This document shows positions 43,035-51,684 of a stretch of DNA of 64,000 bases, in pieces. Each line of letters starts with the position of its first letter. Position 1 is the first letter of the stretch. The stretch is from Pseudomonas prosekii. GTDB taxonomy: Bacteria > Pseudomonadota > Gammaproteobacteria > Pseudomonadales > Pseudomonadaceae. The notes beneath the pieces were generated by a model that was not told the DNA's origin, searched no databases, and saw nothing but the letters and a program-made list of their open reading frames with translations. Made by a program: the position numbers and the translations under genes. The stretch covers positions 868,001 to 932,000 of the forward strand of contig NZ_LT629762.1 in assembly GCF_900105155.1 (NCBI RefSeq), in the 5' to 3' direction.

Positions 43035-43077
43035 GCACACTCCGCAAAAGCTAAGTATTTGCTTTTGCGGAGTGTGC
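43035..43077. promoter_or_regulatory. Perfect 17-bp inverted repeat between MFS and TetR genes
   Basis: The arms GCACACTCCGCAAAAGC and GCTTTTGCGGAGTGTGC match perfectly around a 9-bp TAAGTATTT spacer. The left arm contains the MFS ribosome-binding site (CTCC/GGAG) and ends 2 bp from its start codon. It is either the TetR operator for both genes, an RNA hairpin that hides the RBS, or both. Confidence 0.75.
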
Positions 43078-43123
43078 TACTGGCTAGCGCTTAAAGCAAA
43101 TTCTTTGTGTTAAGGTCCGCCCT

Positions 43124-43663
43124 ATGGCTATTAAAGAAGGTTTACGCCCCGGCGGCCGCAGTGCCCGGGTGCAAGAGTCGGTGCATTCGGCAGTCCGTGC
43201 GCTCCTTGAAGAACAGGACCGAGCGGCCGTGACCGTGCCGCAAATCGCCACGCGCGCGGGGGTGACGCCGTCGACGATTTATCGGCGCTGGGGGGATTTG
43301 TCGGCATTGCTCGCCGACGTCGCCCTCGCGCGCATGCGCCCCGACACCGAGGCCGCCGACACCGGCAGCCTGCGCGGTGATTTGCGCGCGTGGGCCGAGC
43401 AATATCTCGACGAGATGAGCTCCGAGCCCGGCCGCCAGATGCTGCGCGACGTGCAATGCAGCGCCACGCCGGGGTTCTGCGCGACGATCATTGGCGGGCA
43501 ATTGCAGACGATTCTGGATCGGTATCCTGACCAACCGTTGCCGAGCGTAGACCGGCTGATCAACCTGCTGGCGGCGCCGACAGTGTTCAGCATTCTGTTT
43601 TCGACGGCGGCGCTGGAGGTTGGGGAATTGCATCGGTTGGTTGAGATGGCGTTGAGTCAGTGA
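43124..43663 (+). CDS. TetR-family transcriptional regulator
   Basis: The 179-aa protein has an N-terminal TetR HTH (about residues 15-62) with VTVPQIATRAGVTPSTIYRRWGD, and a C-terminal TetR_C-type ligand domain. It is divergent from the MFS exporter and separated by a 17-bp inverted repeat that is a natural operator candidate, so it probably represses the exporter and itself until an exported compound binds. The ATG follows AAGGTCCGCCCT. Confidence 0.92.
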   Translation: MAIKEGLRPGGRSARVQESVHSAVRALLEEQDRAAVTVPQIATRAGVTPSTIYRRWGDLSALLADVALARMRPDTEAADTGSLRGDLRAWAEQYLDEMSSEPGRQMLRDVQCSATPGFCATIIGGQLQTILDRYPDQPLPSVDRLINLLAAPTVFSILFSTAALEVGELHRLVEMALSQ

Positions 43664-43670
43664 GGCCGTC

Positions 43671-43764
43671 ATCGCGAGCAAGCTCGCTCCCACAGTGATT
43701 TGCGGCGAACCACTGTTCTGTGTCCAACCACGATCCCCTGTGGGAGCGAGCTTGCTCGCGATGA
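43671..43764. repeat. REPIN, type I, inverted topology
   Basis: REPs of the GTGGGAGCGAGCTTGCTCGCG variant have ATCGCGAGC ends outermost. It follows the TetR stop and precedes the SSF-kinase gene. Confidence 0.9.
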
Positions 43765-43888
43765 GCCCCGAAAAACTGCCTGCGACACCCCGCCACGCCA
43801 CGACCTTGGTCGACACTGACTATCCGCAGCCGTCGTGCGAGACTGTCGGACCGGGCGCGAACCCGGATGTCTTTTGTCTGGAGTTTCC

Positions 43889-46800
43889 ATGTCGCTGTCC
43901 AGCGGGCTGATCGCCGCCGTTGCCCTGGCCTATATGGCCATCATGTTCGCCATCGCCTTCTACGGCGACCGCCGCAGCACGCCGTTGCCGCCGCGCGTGC
44001 GTGCGTGGGTGTACAGCCTGTCGCTGGCCGTTTATTGCACCAGTTGGACCTTCTTCGGCGCGGTCGGCCAGGCCGCCGAACAGCTCTGGTCATTCCTGCC
44101 GATCTACCTCGGGCCGATCCTGCTGCTGGTGTGCGCGCCTTGGGTCCTGCAAAAAATGGTGATGATCAGCAAACAGGAGAACATCACCTCCATCGCCGAC
44201 TTCATCGCCGCGCGTTACGGCAAATCGCAATCGCTGGCCGTGGTGGTCGCGTTGATCTGCCTGGTCGGCGTGCTGCCCTACATCGCCCTGCAACTCAAAG
44301 GCATCGTCCTCGGCGTCAACCTGCTGATCGGCGCCGGCCCCGACGCCATGGGCACGCGCGCGCAGGACACGGCGCTGATCGTCTCGCTGGTGCTGGCGCT
44401 GTTCACCATCGTCTTCGGCACGCGCAACCTCGACGCCACCGAACACCACCGTGGCATGGTGCTGGCGATTGCCTTCGAATCGCTGGTCAAGCTGTTCGCT
44501 TTCCTCGCCGTCGGCGCCTTCGTCACCTACGGTTTGTACGACGGTTTTGATGACTTGTTCGACCAGGCGATGCTCGCCCCGCGCCTCGAACAGTATTGGA
44601 AAGAAACCATCAATTGGCCGTCGATGGTGGTGCAAACCGGCGTCGCGATGATGGCGATCATCTGCCTGCCGCGTCAGTTTCACGTGACCGTGGTGGAGAA
44701 CATCGAACCGCAGGATCTGCGTCTGGCGAAATGGGTGTTCCCGGCCTACCTGGCGTTGGCCGCGTTGTTTGTAGTCCCAATCGCTTTGGCCGGTCAGATG
44801 TTGCTGCCAAGTTCGGTACTGCCGGACTCCTTCGTGATCAGCCTGCCACTGGCTCAGGCCCATCCGGCACTGGCATTGCTGGCATTTATCGGCGGCGCTT
44901 CGGCGGCCACCGGCATGGTGATTGTTGCCAGTGTGGCGCTGTCGACCATGGTTTCCAACGACATGCTATTGCCGTGGTTGCTGCGCCGAAACAACGCCGA
45001 GCGGCCGTTCGAAGTGTTCCGCCAATGGATGCTGTCGGTGCGGCGCGTGAGCATTGTGGTGATTTTGCTGCTGGCCTATGTCAGCTATCGCCTGCTCGGC
45101 TCGACGGCCAGCCTCGCCACTATCGGCCAGATTGCTTTCGCCGCCGTGACCCAACTGGCGCCGGCGATGCTCGGCGCGCTGTACTGGAAACAGGCTAACC
45201 GTCGCGGCGTGTTTGCCGGCCTCGCTGCCGGCACATTCCTGTGGTTTTACACGCTGATCCTGCCGATTGCCGCGCACAGCCTCGGCTTGTCGCTGAGCAG
45301 TTTTCCGGGGTTGGCGTGGCTGCACAGCAACCCGCTGAACCTGCCGCTGACGCCGCTGACCCAAGGCGTGGTGTTGTCCCTGGCGGCCAACTTCACGCTG
45401 TTTGCCTGGGTTTCGGTGCTGTCGCGCACGCGGGTTTCGGAACACTGGCAGGCCGGGCGTTTCATCGGTCAGGAAATCAGCGCCCGACCGAGCGCACGCT
45501 CGATGCTCGCGGTGCAAATCGACGATCTGCTGCAACTCGCCGCCCGTTTTGTCGGCGAAGAACGCGCCCGGCAGAGTTTTATCCGTTTCGCCTACCGCCA
45601 GGGCAAAGGCTTCAACCCGAACCAGAACGCCGATGGCGAATGGATCGCCCATACCGAACGTTTGCTCGCCGGTGTGCTCGGCGCTTCTTCGACGCGTGCG
45701 GTGGTCAAAGCCGCCATCGAAGGTCGGGAAATGCAGCTTGAGGACGTAGTCCGTATCGCTGACGAGGCGTCAGAAGTTTTGCAGTTCAACCGCGCGCTGC
45801 TGCAAGGCGCAATCGAGAACATTACCCAAGGCATCAGCGTGGTCGACCAGTCGTTGAAACTGGTGGCCTGGAACCGGCGTTATCTCGAATTGTTCAATTA
45901 CCCGGACGGTTTGATCAGCGTTGGCCGGCCGATTGCCGACATCATTCGGCACAACGCCGAGCGCGGTTTGTGTGGCCCCGGTGAAGCGGAAGTGCACGTT
46001 GCGCGCCGTCTGCACTGGATGCGTCAGGGCCGCGCGCACACTTCCGAGCGTTTGTTTCCGAATGGCCGGGTGATCGAGTTGATCGGCAACCCGATGCCCG
46101 GCGGCGGTTTTGTCATGAGTTTCACCGACATCACCGCGTTCCGCGAAGCCGAGCAGGCGCTGACCGAGGCCAACGAAGGGCTGGAGCAACGGGTCACCGC
46201 GCGCACCCACGAACTGTCGCAACTCAACGTCGCGCTGACCGAGGCCAAAGGCACCGCCGAGTCGGCCAACCAGTCGAAAACCCGTTTTCTCGCGGCGGTC
46301 AGCCATGACTTGATGCAACCGTTGAACGCCGCACGTTTGTTCTCCGCCGCGCTGACGCATCAGGACGATGGCTTGTCGGCCGAGGCGCAGAAACTGATCC
46401 AGCATCTGGACACGTCGTTGCGTTCGGCCGAGGACTTGATCAGCGATTTGCTGGATATTTCGCGTCTGGAGAACGGCAAGATCAACCCTGATCCGAAGCC
46501 GTTTGTGCTCAACGAGCTGTTCGATATCCTCGGCGCCGAGTTCAAGGTTCTGGCCGACGAACAGGGGATCAAATTCCGTCTGCGCGGCAGCACGTTGCGC
46601 ATCGACAGCGACATCAAACTGCTGCGGCGCATTTTGCAGAACTTCCTCACCAACGCGTTCCGCTATGCCAAAGGCCCGGTGTTGCTCGGGGTTCGGCGGC
46701 GCAAAGGTGAGTTGTGCCTGGAAGTCTGGGACCGTGGCCCGGGGATTCCGGAAGATAAGCAGCAAGTGATTTTCGAAGAATTCAAACGCCTCGACAGCCA

Positions 46801-47359
46801 CCAGACCCGCGCCGAGAAAGGCCTGGGGCTGGGCCTGGCGATTGCCGACGGTTTATGCCGCGTGCTCGGGCACCGTTTGCGCGTGCGTTCGTGGCCGGGG
46901 CGCGGCAGTGTGTTCAGCGTCAGCGTGCCGCTGGCCCGCGCGCAGGTGGCGCTGCCGCACAACGTTACTGAGCTCAATGGCAAACTGCCGACGGGCGCGC
47001 AGGTGTTGTGTGTCGATAACGAGGACAGCATTTTGATCGGCATGAACAGCCTGCTGACGCGCTGGGGTTGCCAGGTCTGGACTGCGCGCAATCGCGAGGA
47101 ATGCGCAACCTTGCTTGGCGACGGCATGCGTCCGCAATTGGCGCTGGTGGATTATCACTTGGACGATGGCGAAACCGGCACCGAGCTGATGGCGTGGCTG
47201 CGCACCCGCCTCGGCGAGCCGGTGCCCGGCGTGGTCATCAGCGCCGACGGCCGCCCGGAAACGGTCGCGCAAGTCCACGCGGCAGGCCTGGATTACCTGG
47301 CGAAACCAGTGAAACCGGCGGCGCTGCGGGCGCTGTTGAGTCGGCATTTGCCGTTGTAA
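43889..47359 (+). CDS. Hybrid sensor histidine kinase/response regulator with sodium:solute symporter domain (CbrA-like)
   Basis: The 1,156-aa protein combines an N-terminal SSF transporter-like region (about residues 5-500, some thirteen helices), a PAS domain (about 645-760; VVDQSLKLVAWNRRYLELFN), a coiled coil, and a histidine kinase core. The H-box is VSHDLMQPLNAARLF with His806; ATPase motifs are DRGPGIPEDK and GLGLGLAIADGL. A C-terminal receiver has Asp1088 in LVDYHLDD and Lys in YLAKP. It probably senses a solute and signals by phosphorelay, as CbrA does for carbon/nitrogen balance. As I recall, PA3271 is equivalent. The frame opens at 43835, but the ATG at 43889 starts the first helix properly. 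Confidence 0.93.
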   Translation: MSLSSGLIAAVALAYMAIMFAIAFYGDRRSTPLPPRVRAWVYSLSLAVYCTSWTFFGAVGQAAEQLWSFLPIYLGPILLLVCAPWVLQKMVMISKQENITSIADFIAARYGKSQSLAVVVALICLVGVLPYIALQLKGIVLGVNLLIGAGPDAMGTRAQDTALIVSLVLALFTIVFGTRNLDATEHHRGMVLAIAFESLVKLFAFLAVGAFVTYGLYDGFDDLFDQAMLAPRLEQYWKETINWPSMVVQTGVAMMAIICLPRQFHVTVVENIEPQDLRLAKWVFPAYLALAALFVVPIALAGQMLLPSSVLPDSFVISLPLAQAHPALALLAFIGGASAATGMVIVASVALSTMVSNDMLLPWLLRRNNAERPFEVFRQWMLSVRRVSIVVILLLAYVSYRLLGSTASLATIGQIAFAAVTQLAPAMLGALYWKQANRRGVFAGLAAGTFLWFYTLILPIAAHSLGLSLSSFPGLAWLHSNPLNLPLTPLTQGVVLSLAANFTLFAWVSVLSRTRVSEHWQAGRFIGQEISARPSARSMLAVQIDDLLQLAARFVGEERARQSFIRFAYRQGKGFNPNQNADGEWIAHTERLLAGVLGASSTRAVVKAAIEGREMQLEDVVRIADEASEVLQFNRALLQGAIENITQGISVVDQSLKLVAWNRRYLELFNYPDGLISVGRPIADIIRHNAERGLCGPGEAEVHVARRLHWMRQGRAHTSERLFPNGRVIELIGNPMPGGGFVMSFTDITAFREAEQALTEANEGLEQRVTARTHELSQLNVALTEAKGTAESANQSKTRFLAAVSHDLMQPLNAARLFSAALTHQDDGLSAEAQKLIQHLDTSLRSAEDLISDLLDISRLENGKINPDPKPFVLNELFDILGAEFKVLADEQGIKFRLRGSTLRIDSDIKLLRRILQNFLTNAFRYAKGPVLLGVRRRKGELCLEVWDRGPGIPEDKQQVIFEEFKRLDSHQTRAEKGLGLGLAIADGLCRVLGHRLRVRSWPGRGSVFSVSVPLARAQVALPHNVTELNGKLPTGAQVLCVDNEDSILIGMNSLLTRWGCQVWTARNREECATLLGDGMRPQLALVDYHLDDGETGTELMAWLRTRLGEPVPGVVISADGRPETVAQVHAAGLDYLAKPVKPAALRALLSRHLPL

Positions 47360-47382
47360 ATTCTCGAAACCGGCGCTAAACC

Positions 47383-47493
47383 CGTGGCGAGGGGGCTTGC
47401 CCCCGTTGGGACGCGCAGCGGCCCCGTCTTGCGCAGTGACACACGATTTTACGGCTGCTGCGCAACCGAACGGGGGCAAGCCCCCTCGCCACG
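47383..47493. repeat. REPIN, type II
   Basis: Inverted arms GTGGCGAGGGGGCTTGCCCC and GGGGCAAGCCCCCTCGCCAC enclose about 65 bp. It separates the convergent SSF-kinase and rmuC genes and can act as a shared mRNA end. Confidence 0.88.
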
Positions 47494-47533
47494 GGGATCG
47501 TTTTAATTTGGGTGTCGGCGTTGACGTCTTTCT

Positions 47534-49012
47534 CTACTCGGGCATTTCGGCGAGGCCGTCGACGTCGGTCATTGCCCGTTCCAGCAGGTCCGCCGGCAGG
47601 CTTTTGCTGGCGCGGGCGCCGAGCAGTTTCAGTTGTTCGCTGCGGCTGACGAGGTTGCCGCGGCCTTCTGTCAGCTTGTTGCGCGCTGAGCTGTAGGCTT
47701 TGTCCAGCTGTTGCAAGCGATTGCCGACTTCATCCAGATCCTGAATAAACAGCACAAATTTGTCGTACAGCCACCCCGCCCGCTCGGCGATTTCCCGGGC
47801 GTTCTGGCTCTGCCGTTCCTGCTTCCACAAACTGTCGATCACCCGCAACGTTGCCAGCAGCGTGGTCGGGCTGACGATCACGATATTGCGGTCGAACGCG
47901 TCCTGGAACAGCGTCGGCTCAGCCTGCAGCGCGGCGGAAAACGCCGCTTCGATCGGCACGAACAGCAGCACAAAATCCAGGCTGTGGATGCCATCGAGTC
48001 GCTTGTAATCCTTGCCGGACAATCCTTTGACGTGATTGCGCAGCGACAGCACGTGCTGCTTGATCGCGATCTGGCCGATCGCGTCGTCCTCCGCCGAAAC
48101 GTACTGCTGATACGCCGTCAGGCTGACCTTGGAGTCGACCACCACTTGCTTGTCGCCGGGCAGGTAAATGATCACGTCCGGCTGGAACCGCTCGCCGTCC
48201 GGGCCTTTCAGATTGACCTGCGTCTGGTACTCGCGGCCCTTCTCCAGGCCGGCGTGTTCTAGCACGCGCTCCAGAATCAACTCGCCCCAGTTGCCCTGGG
48301 TTTTCTGCCCTTTCAACGCGCGGGTAAGGTTGGTCGCTTCGTCGCTCAAACGCAGGTTCAACTGCTGCAAACGCTCCAGTTCCTTGGCCAGGGAAAACCG
48401 CTCCCGCGCCTCGGACTGATAGCTTTCTTCCACACGTTTTTCGAAGGACTGAATGCGTTCCTTCAACGGATCGAGCAATTGCCCGAGGCGCTGTTGGCTG
48501 GTTTCGGCAAAACGCTGTTCGCGCTCATCGAAGATCTTGCCCGCCAGCTCGGCGAACTGCGCACGCAGCTCATCGCGGGAGCCCTGTAGGTCGCTGAGGC
48601 GCTGCTGATGGCTTTCCTGCTGTTCGCGCAGCTCGGCGTTGAGCGAAGCGGTTTGCGCGTCGAGGCGCCGTAACTCAGCTTCTTTGCCGGCGCGTTCGAT
48701 GTTCCAGGCGTGGGCGGCGTCGCGCGCATCGTCGCGCTCGATTTGCAGCAATTCGACTTCGCGGCGTACGGCGGCGAGGTCAGCCTGCTTGGCGGCGTTG
48801 GCTTGGCTCAAGTCGCCGATTTCGTCGCGACAGGCATCGAGCTGAGCGTTCAAACCGTCCTGCGCCAGTTGCGCCATGGTCAGCCGCTCTTCCAGCAGCG
48901 CCATGCCGGCCTGCCCCGCGCTCGCCCGGCGCTGGATGTGCCAGGCCAGCGCCAGCAATGGCAATGCCGCGCCCGCCAGACCAAGCAAAAGGCTGGTCAA
49001 GTCCATAGCCAT
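47534..49012 (-). CDS. rmuC: DNA recombination protein RmuC
   Basis: The 492-aa protein has an N-terminal membrane helix (about residues 4-26), a long coiled coil (about 35-215; ELREQQESHQQRLSDLQ and similar), and the RmuC nuclease-like domain (about 230-430) with KGQKTQGNWGELILERVLE, FQPDVIIYLPGDKQVVVDSKVSL and FVPIEAAFSAAL. RmuC limits inversion at short inverted repeats and probably cleaves DNA structures at replication forks. The ATG at 49012 has AGGAA five bases upstream. Confidence 0.95.
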   Translation of the reverse strand: MAMDLTSLLLGLAGAALPLLALAWHIQRRASAGQAGMALLEERLTMAQLAQDGLNAQLDACRDEIGDLSQANAAKQADLAAVRREVELLQIERDDARDAAHAWNIERAGKEAELRRLDAQTASLNAELREQQESHQQRLSDLQGSRDELRAQFAELAGKIFDEREQRFAETSQQRLGQLLDPLKERIQSFEKRVEESYQSEARERFSLAKELERLQQLNLRLSDEATNLTRALKGQKTQGNWGELILERVLEHAGLEKGREYQTQVNLKGPDGERFQPDVIIYLPGDKQVVVDSKVSLTAYQQYVSAEDDAIGQIAIKQHVLSLRNHVKGLSGKDYKRLDGIHSLDFVLLFVPIEAAFSAALQAEPTLFQDAFDRNIVIVSPTTLLATLRVIDSLWKQERQSQNAREIAERAGWLYDKFVLFIQDLDEVGNRLQQLDKAYSSARNKLTEGRGNLVSRSEQLKLLGARASKSLPADLLERAMTDVDGLAEMPE

Positions 49013-49076
49013 AGAGATTCCTGCCGATGTGTTGAAGCCAGAAGGTTAACCAAGGCATCAGGTCTTGCCCAGCCTG

Positions 49077-49150
49077 GTTTTAGACAGCTTGTTTTAGACA
49101 GCTCGGTTTTGCACGACTTGGTTTTGCACAACCAGGCTTTGCACGTCTCA
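49077..49150. repeat. 15-bp tandem repeat (five imperfect units)
   Basis: Units are GTTTTAGACAGCTT, GTTTTAGACAGCTCG, GTTTTGCACGACTTG, GTTTTGCACAACCAG and GCTTTGCACGTCTCA. The last unit includes the stop codon of the Sel1 gene on the minus strand. The array lies in the gap before rmuC. Confidence 0.8.
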
Positions 49151-49471
49151 GTCTTCGAGCAGGCCCAGTTCGCGCAAGGCGCGGCGGTCACCGGCACGCG
49201 CGGCTTGGCGCAGCAGGTCGTGGCCGATGCGGCGGTCGCGGGCGTTGCCGCACTCGCGGCACATCAATTGGCCGAGCCGACTTTGCGCAGCCACCACGCC
49301 TTCGCGCGCCGGTTGCTTGAGCAAACGTCCGGCAAAGTGTTTGACGTTGAGGTTTTCGCCCAGGCGCGGGCTGTCGAGCAGCCACTCGGCCACACGCATG
49401 GAAAAACGTTTTGGCGGGGTAACACCGGGTGGTGTTGCGGTAACAGGATCTGATACTGAGCGAAACTTCAT
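49148..49471 (-). CDS. Sel1-repeat-type small protein (107 aa)
   Basis: The product MKFRSVSDPVTATPPGV continues with a conserved RFSMRVAEWLLDSPRLG segment and then a Sel1-like repeat (RRIGHDLLRQAARAGDRRALRELGLLE, about residues 80-106). An isolated CREC pair is present but no full zinc site. It is transcribed toward rmuC and may be co-transcribed with it. I chose the ATG at 49471; the frame extends 36 codons further without a convincing start. The function is unknown. Confidence 0.78.
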   Translation of the reverse strand: MKFRSVSDPVTATPPGVTPPKRFSMRVAEWLLDSPRLGENLNVKHFAGRLLKQPAREGVVAAQSRLGQLMCRECGNARDRRIGHDLLRQAARAGDRRALRELGLLED

Positions 49472-49913
49472 AAAGCACTGTGGGGCAGAACGGAAGGCGC
49501 GCCACTCTACTCTTTTTTTCCCACAGGTAAAGTCGAAAAAAACCCGGCACGCCCGTCCTAGAGCAAGCGCTCGGGACAATCCACAGAAGCTGTGGATAAC
49601 TCAGTGGACAACCCGCCTGGAACTCTTCAAAACCCTTGTGGAATGGGGCTCGCAGTCAAACTGACGATTTTTTCACCAGTAAAAAAAAGTGATGTTTTTC
49701 ATTGACTTAAATTTTCATTGCAGGCACCCACTGCCGTTCGATCCGATGTGACAGTGGCGTTACAGCCCGCGCAACTAATGTGCACAAGTACCTTCGACAC
49801 GGTTATATCCACGCGGTTTTTTGTAGCCAAGGTTGGGGATAAGCCTTGGCCAACCCACGCCGGAGCCGCCTCGAAGCGACGACCAACGGTAATCCACGGC
49901 CAACCCATAACCC
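49472..49913. other. Intergenic region with AT-rich tract and DnaA-box-like site; no gene recognised
   Basis: The stretch holds the promoter side of the Sel1 gene, a perfect DnaA box TGTGGATAA (49591-49599) paired with a weaker CAATCCACA 13 bp away, an AT-rich block (about 49665-49730, with runs such as AAAAAAAAGTGATG), and a GCCAAGG-TTGGGGATAA-GCCTTGGC inverted repeat near 49826-49851. None of the overlapping frames resembles a protein. Confidence 0.5.
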
Positions 49914-50045
49914 TGTAGCAGCTGGCGAAGCCTGCGTTCGGCTGCGCAGCAGTCGCCGAATTGAGCGCCGCAGTAGATCAGGATTACCGCGTTGGCAGGT
50001 TTTACGACTGCTGCGCAGCCGAACGCAGGCTTCGCCAGCTGCTAC
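49914..50045. repeat. REPIN, type III
   Basis: The arms TGTAGCAGCTGGCGAAGCCTG and its inverse CAGGCTTCGCCAGCTGCTACA are the same class as the copy at 34589. It sits in a gene-poor stretch between the Sel1 gene and a 74-aa hypothetical gene. Confidence 0.88.
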
Positions 50046-50541
50046 AAGGGGCGGTGTTTTGCGGGGAAGAGAAAGTTTTTTTGCTACCACACTTCCTTTC
50101 TCGAATTCAATCCGTTAGTATCCGCGGCGTTAGTACCAAGCTGAAAGTCAATTCTGGTCGAACAAATCCTCCCGGTAGCCTTCGTTGAGAAGCCTCCACC
50201 GACAAAGCAGGATCGACCACCTCGATGGTTTCCAGGTAATACTTGCTCCAACACGGCCTTTGAAATGAAAGCAAAGGGTGTTGCCAAGCTCACTTACTCT
50301 GACCGAACCAGCCTGCAAATTGATCAGGATCTTCACCCCGGGCCACGAACCTTTGCCCTTGATGTGTTGCCTGCCCTCCTAAGTACCTACCTGCCAGCCC
50401 AAGCGCGCCAAATTTTTTAGCGCTTCAAACTGGCTGCTTTGTTCCAGTCGGGTTCTTCGTTCGACCAATGGTGGTCGTCGTCACTGGAACGTTTTAATTT
50501 TGCACGGCTCTTATCCGTGTCGCTTGTAGGAACACCTAATA
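50046..50541. other. Intergenic region of about 500 bp, no gene supported
   Basis: Short frames exist on the minus strand at 50084-50336, and one continues as ...YYLETIEVVDPALSVEASQR in another frame, but none has a start, ribosome-binding site and coding look together. The sequence could be a degenerate gene, a long leader of the 74-aa gene or an sRNA locus. A C-rich run and ATTTTTTAGCGC near 50410 are the only structural hints. Confidence 0.4.
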
Positions 50542-50766
50542 ATGTCTGCTCAAATCCATACTCAGGATGCCATTCGCACCCTAACCAACGCTTTTGCACC
50601 AATGAACTGCCTGATCATGGCCGCTCGCAAAGGCTGCTTCAGCTTCACTCTGGTCAACGAACACGGCATCGCTCGTCACAGCGAACGCCTGTACCCCGAT
50701 CAATACTCCAGCGCTGAACCGCTGCAGGCCGTGATCGATCGTACTCGCCAGGCACTGGTTGCCTGA
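50542..50766 (+). CDS. Conserved hypothetical protein (74 aa)
   Basis: The protein starts MSAQIHTQDAIRTLTNAFAP and ends IDRTRQALVA; it is soluble and compact, with an ERLYPDQYSS loop that suggests a small alpha/beta fold. TAGGAACACC lies upstream of the ATG and a strong terminator follows the stop, so it is a genuine monocistronic gene. I do not recognise the family. Codon use is typical of the genome. Confidence 0.8.
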   Translation: MSAQIHTQDAIRTLTNAFAPMNCLIMAARKGCFSFTLVNEHGIARHSERLYPDQYSSAEPLQAVIDRTRQALVA

Positions 50767-50790
50767 GACGCCAGAACGGCTGAAAACCGC

Positions 50791-50820
50791 AAAAGCCCTG
50801 CCCTTAAAGCAGGGCTTTTT
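50791..50820 (+). terminator. Rho-independent terminator after the 74-aa gene
   Basis: The stem AAAAGCCCTGC / GCAGGGCTTTT with a CCTTAAA loop is followed by TT. It is strong and works in both orientations. Beyond it, up to 51055, are a near-palindrome TATAACGGTTATA (50869-50881) and an AT-rich promoter-like stretch. Confidence 0.92.
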
Positions 50821-51055
50821 ATTGCCTGATATTTCTCTTTTCGCCCCTCGCGCTTAAGCACTAACCGATATAACGGTTATAACTGCCAGCCGGAAATATT
50901 GTAAAAACAGACCTTTACAGCGCGAATATGACACTACACTTCAACTCAAGCGGGGTGATCCGCTTCCGGCGAGCCTGAGTCGATCCACCGCTGCCAAGGC
51001 CCTTTCAGGTATCGCCGCCCATTTCCTGCTTCAAGGGCTTTGCTTCGAGGGCTTT

Positions 51056-51538
51056 ATGGGTATCGCTGCCAGCGAACTGTGCCGCTATGTGATCCGCCCG
51101 ACCTTGATTTATCTCGGGCGCCACAGCGCAACTGCCGAATCCCTGCTGCTGGGCATCGCCTCCAGTCAGTCAGCCCTTGGCTCAGCCCTGCACGACCGCC
51201 GTGGCCACGGCTTGTACCGGATCGCCGAGATCCGCCACCGGGCACTTTGGGATCATTACCTGGCGCTCGACCCGGAACGCGCGAGCCTGGTCCGAGGCCT
51301 CGCCAGCCAGCACGCATTTCTCAGCAGCCCGCACCTGGAACTGACCGTCAACCTGCGTTACGCCACCGCCATCGCCTGGCTGCTGGTCGAACAACAGAAC
51401 ACTCCCCTCCCCGATCCCGATGATGTGCTGGGCATGGCGCGAATCTGGCGCCAGACGTTTCAGCCTCAGGGACGCCTGCGCGACTTCACCTGCGCCTGGC
51501 AAACCTGTGTTTCATCGCTGAATCAGGTCGCTTGCTGA
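51056..51538 (+). CDS. Hypothetical protein (160 aa)
   Basis: The protein starts MGIAASELCRYVIRPTLIYLG and looks all-helical and soluble, with patterns like ATAESLLLGIASSQSALGSAL and ELTVNLRYATAIAWLLVEQ. It has two cysteines in the last third (FTCAWQTCVSS). The first 25 residues resemble proteins annotated only as hypothetical in Pseudomonas. CGAGGG precedes the ATG. It lies upstream of the FadL-family gene on the same strand but about 150 bp away, so co-transcription is uncertain. Confidence 0.8.
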   Translation: MGIAASELCRYVIRPTLIYLGRHSATAESLLLGIASSQSALGSALHDRRGHGLYRIAEIRHRALWDHYLALDPERASLVRGLASQHAFLSSPHLELTVNLRYATAIAWLLVEQQNTPLPDPDDVLGMARIWRQTFQPQGRLRDFTCAWQTCVSSLNQVAC

Positions 51539-51684
51539 CCCACCGGTTTCGAAAGATCCCGTAACGGGTCGCGATTCTGGTCGGATTGTCCTACAAAACC
51601 GCTCTAACTCAAGGCATACGGACTATAGCGCTGGGACGAAAATGTTGGTAATTTTCGCCCCGGTGATCACCAGGAGTTCTAATA

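Noticed and set aside
50084..50336. Two overlapping short minus-strand frames in the gene-poor stretch
   Set aside because: Neither has a convincing ribosome-binding site or domain, and the gene-like peptide pattern switches frames; at most a decayed gene, so not annotated as CDS.
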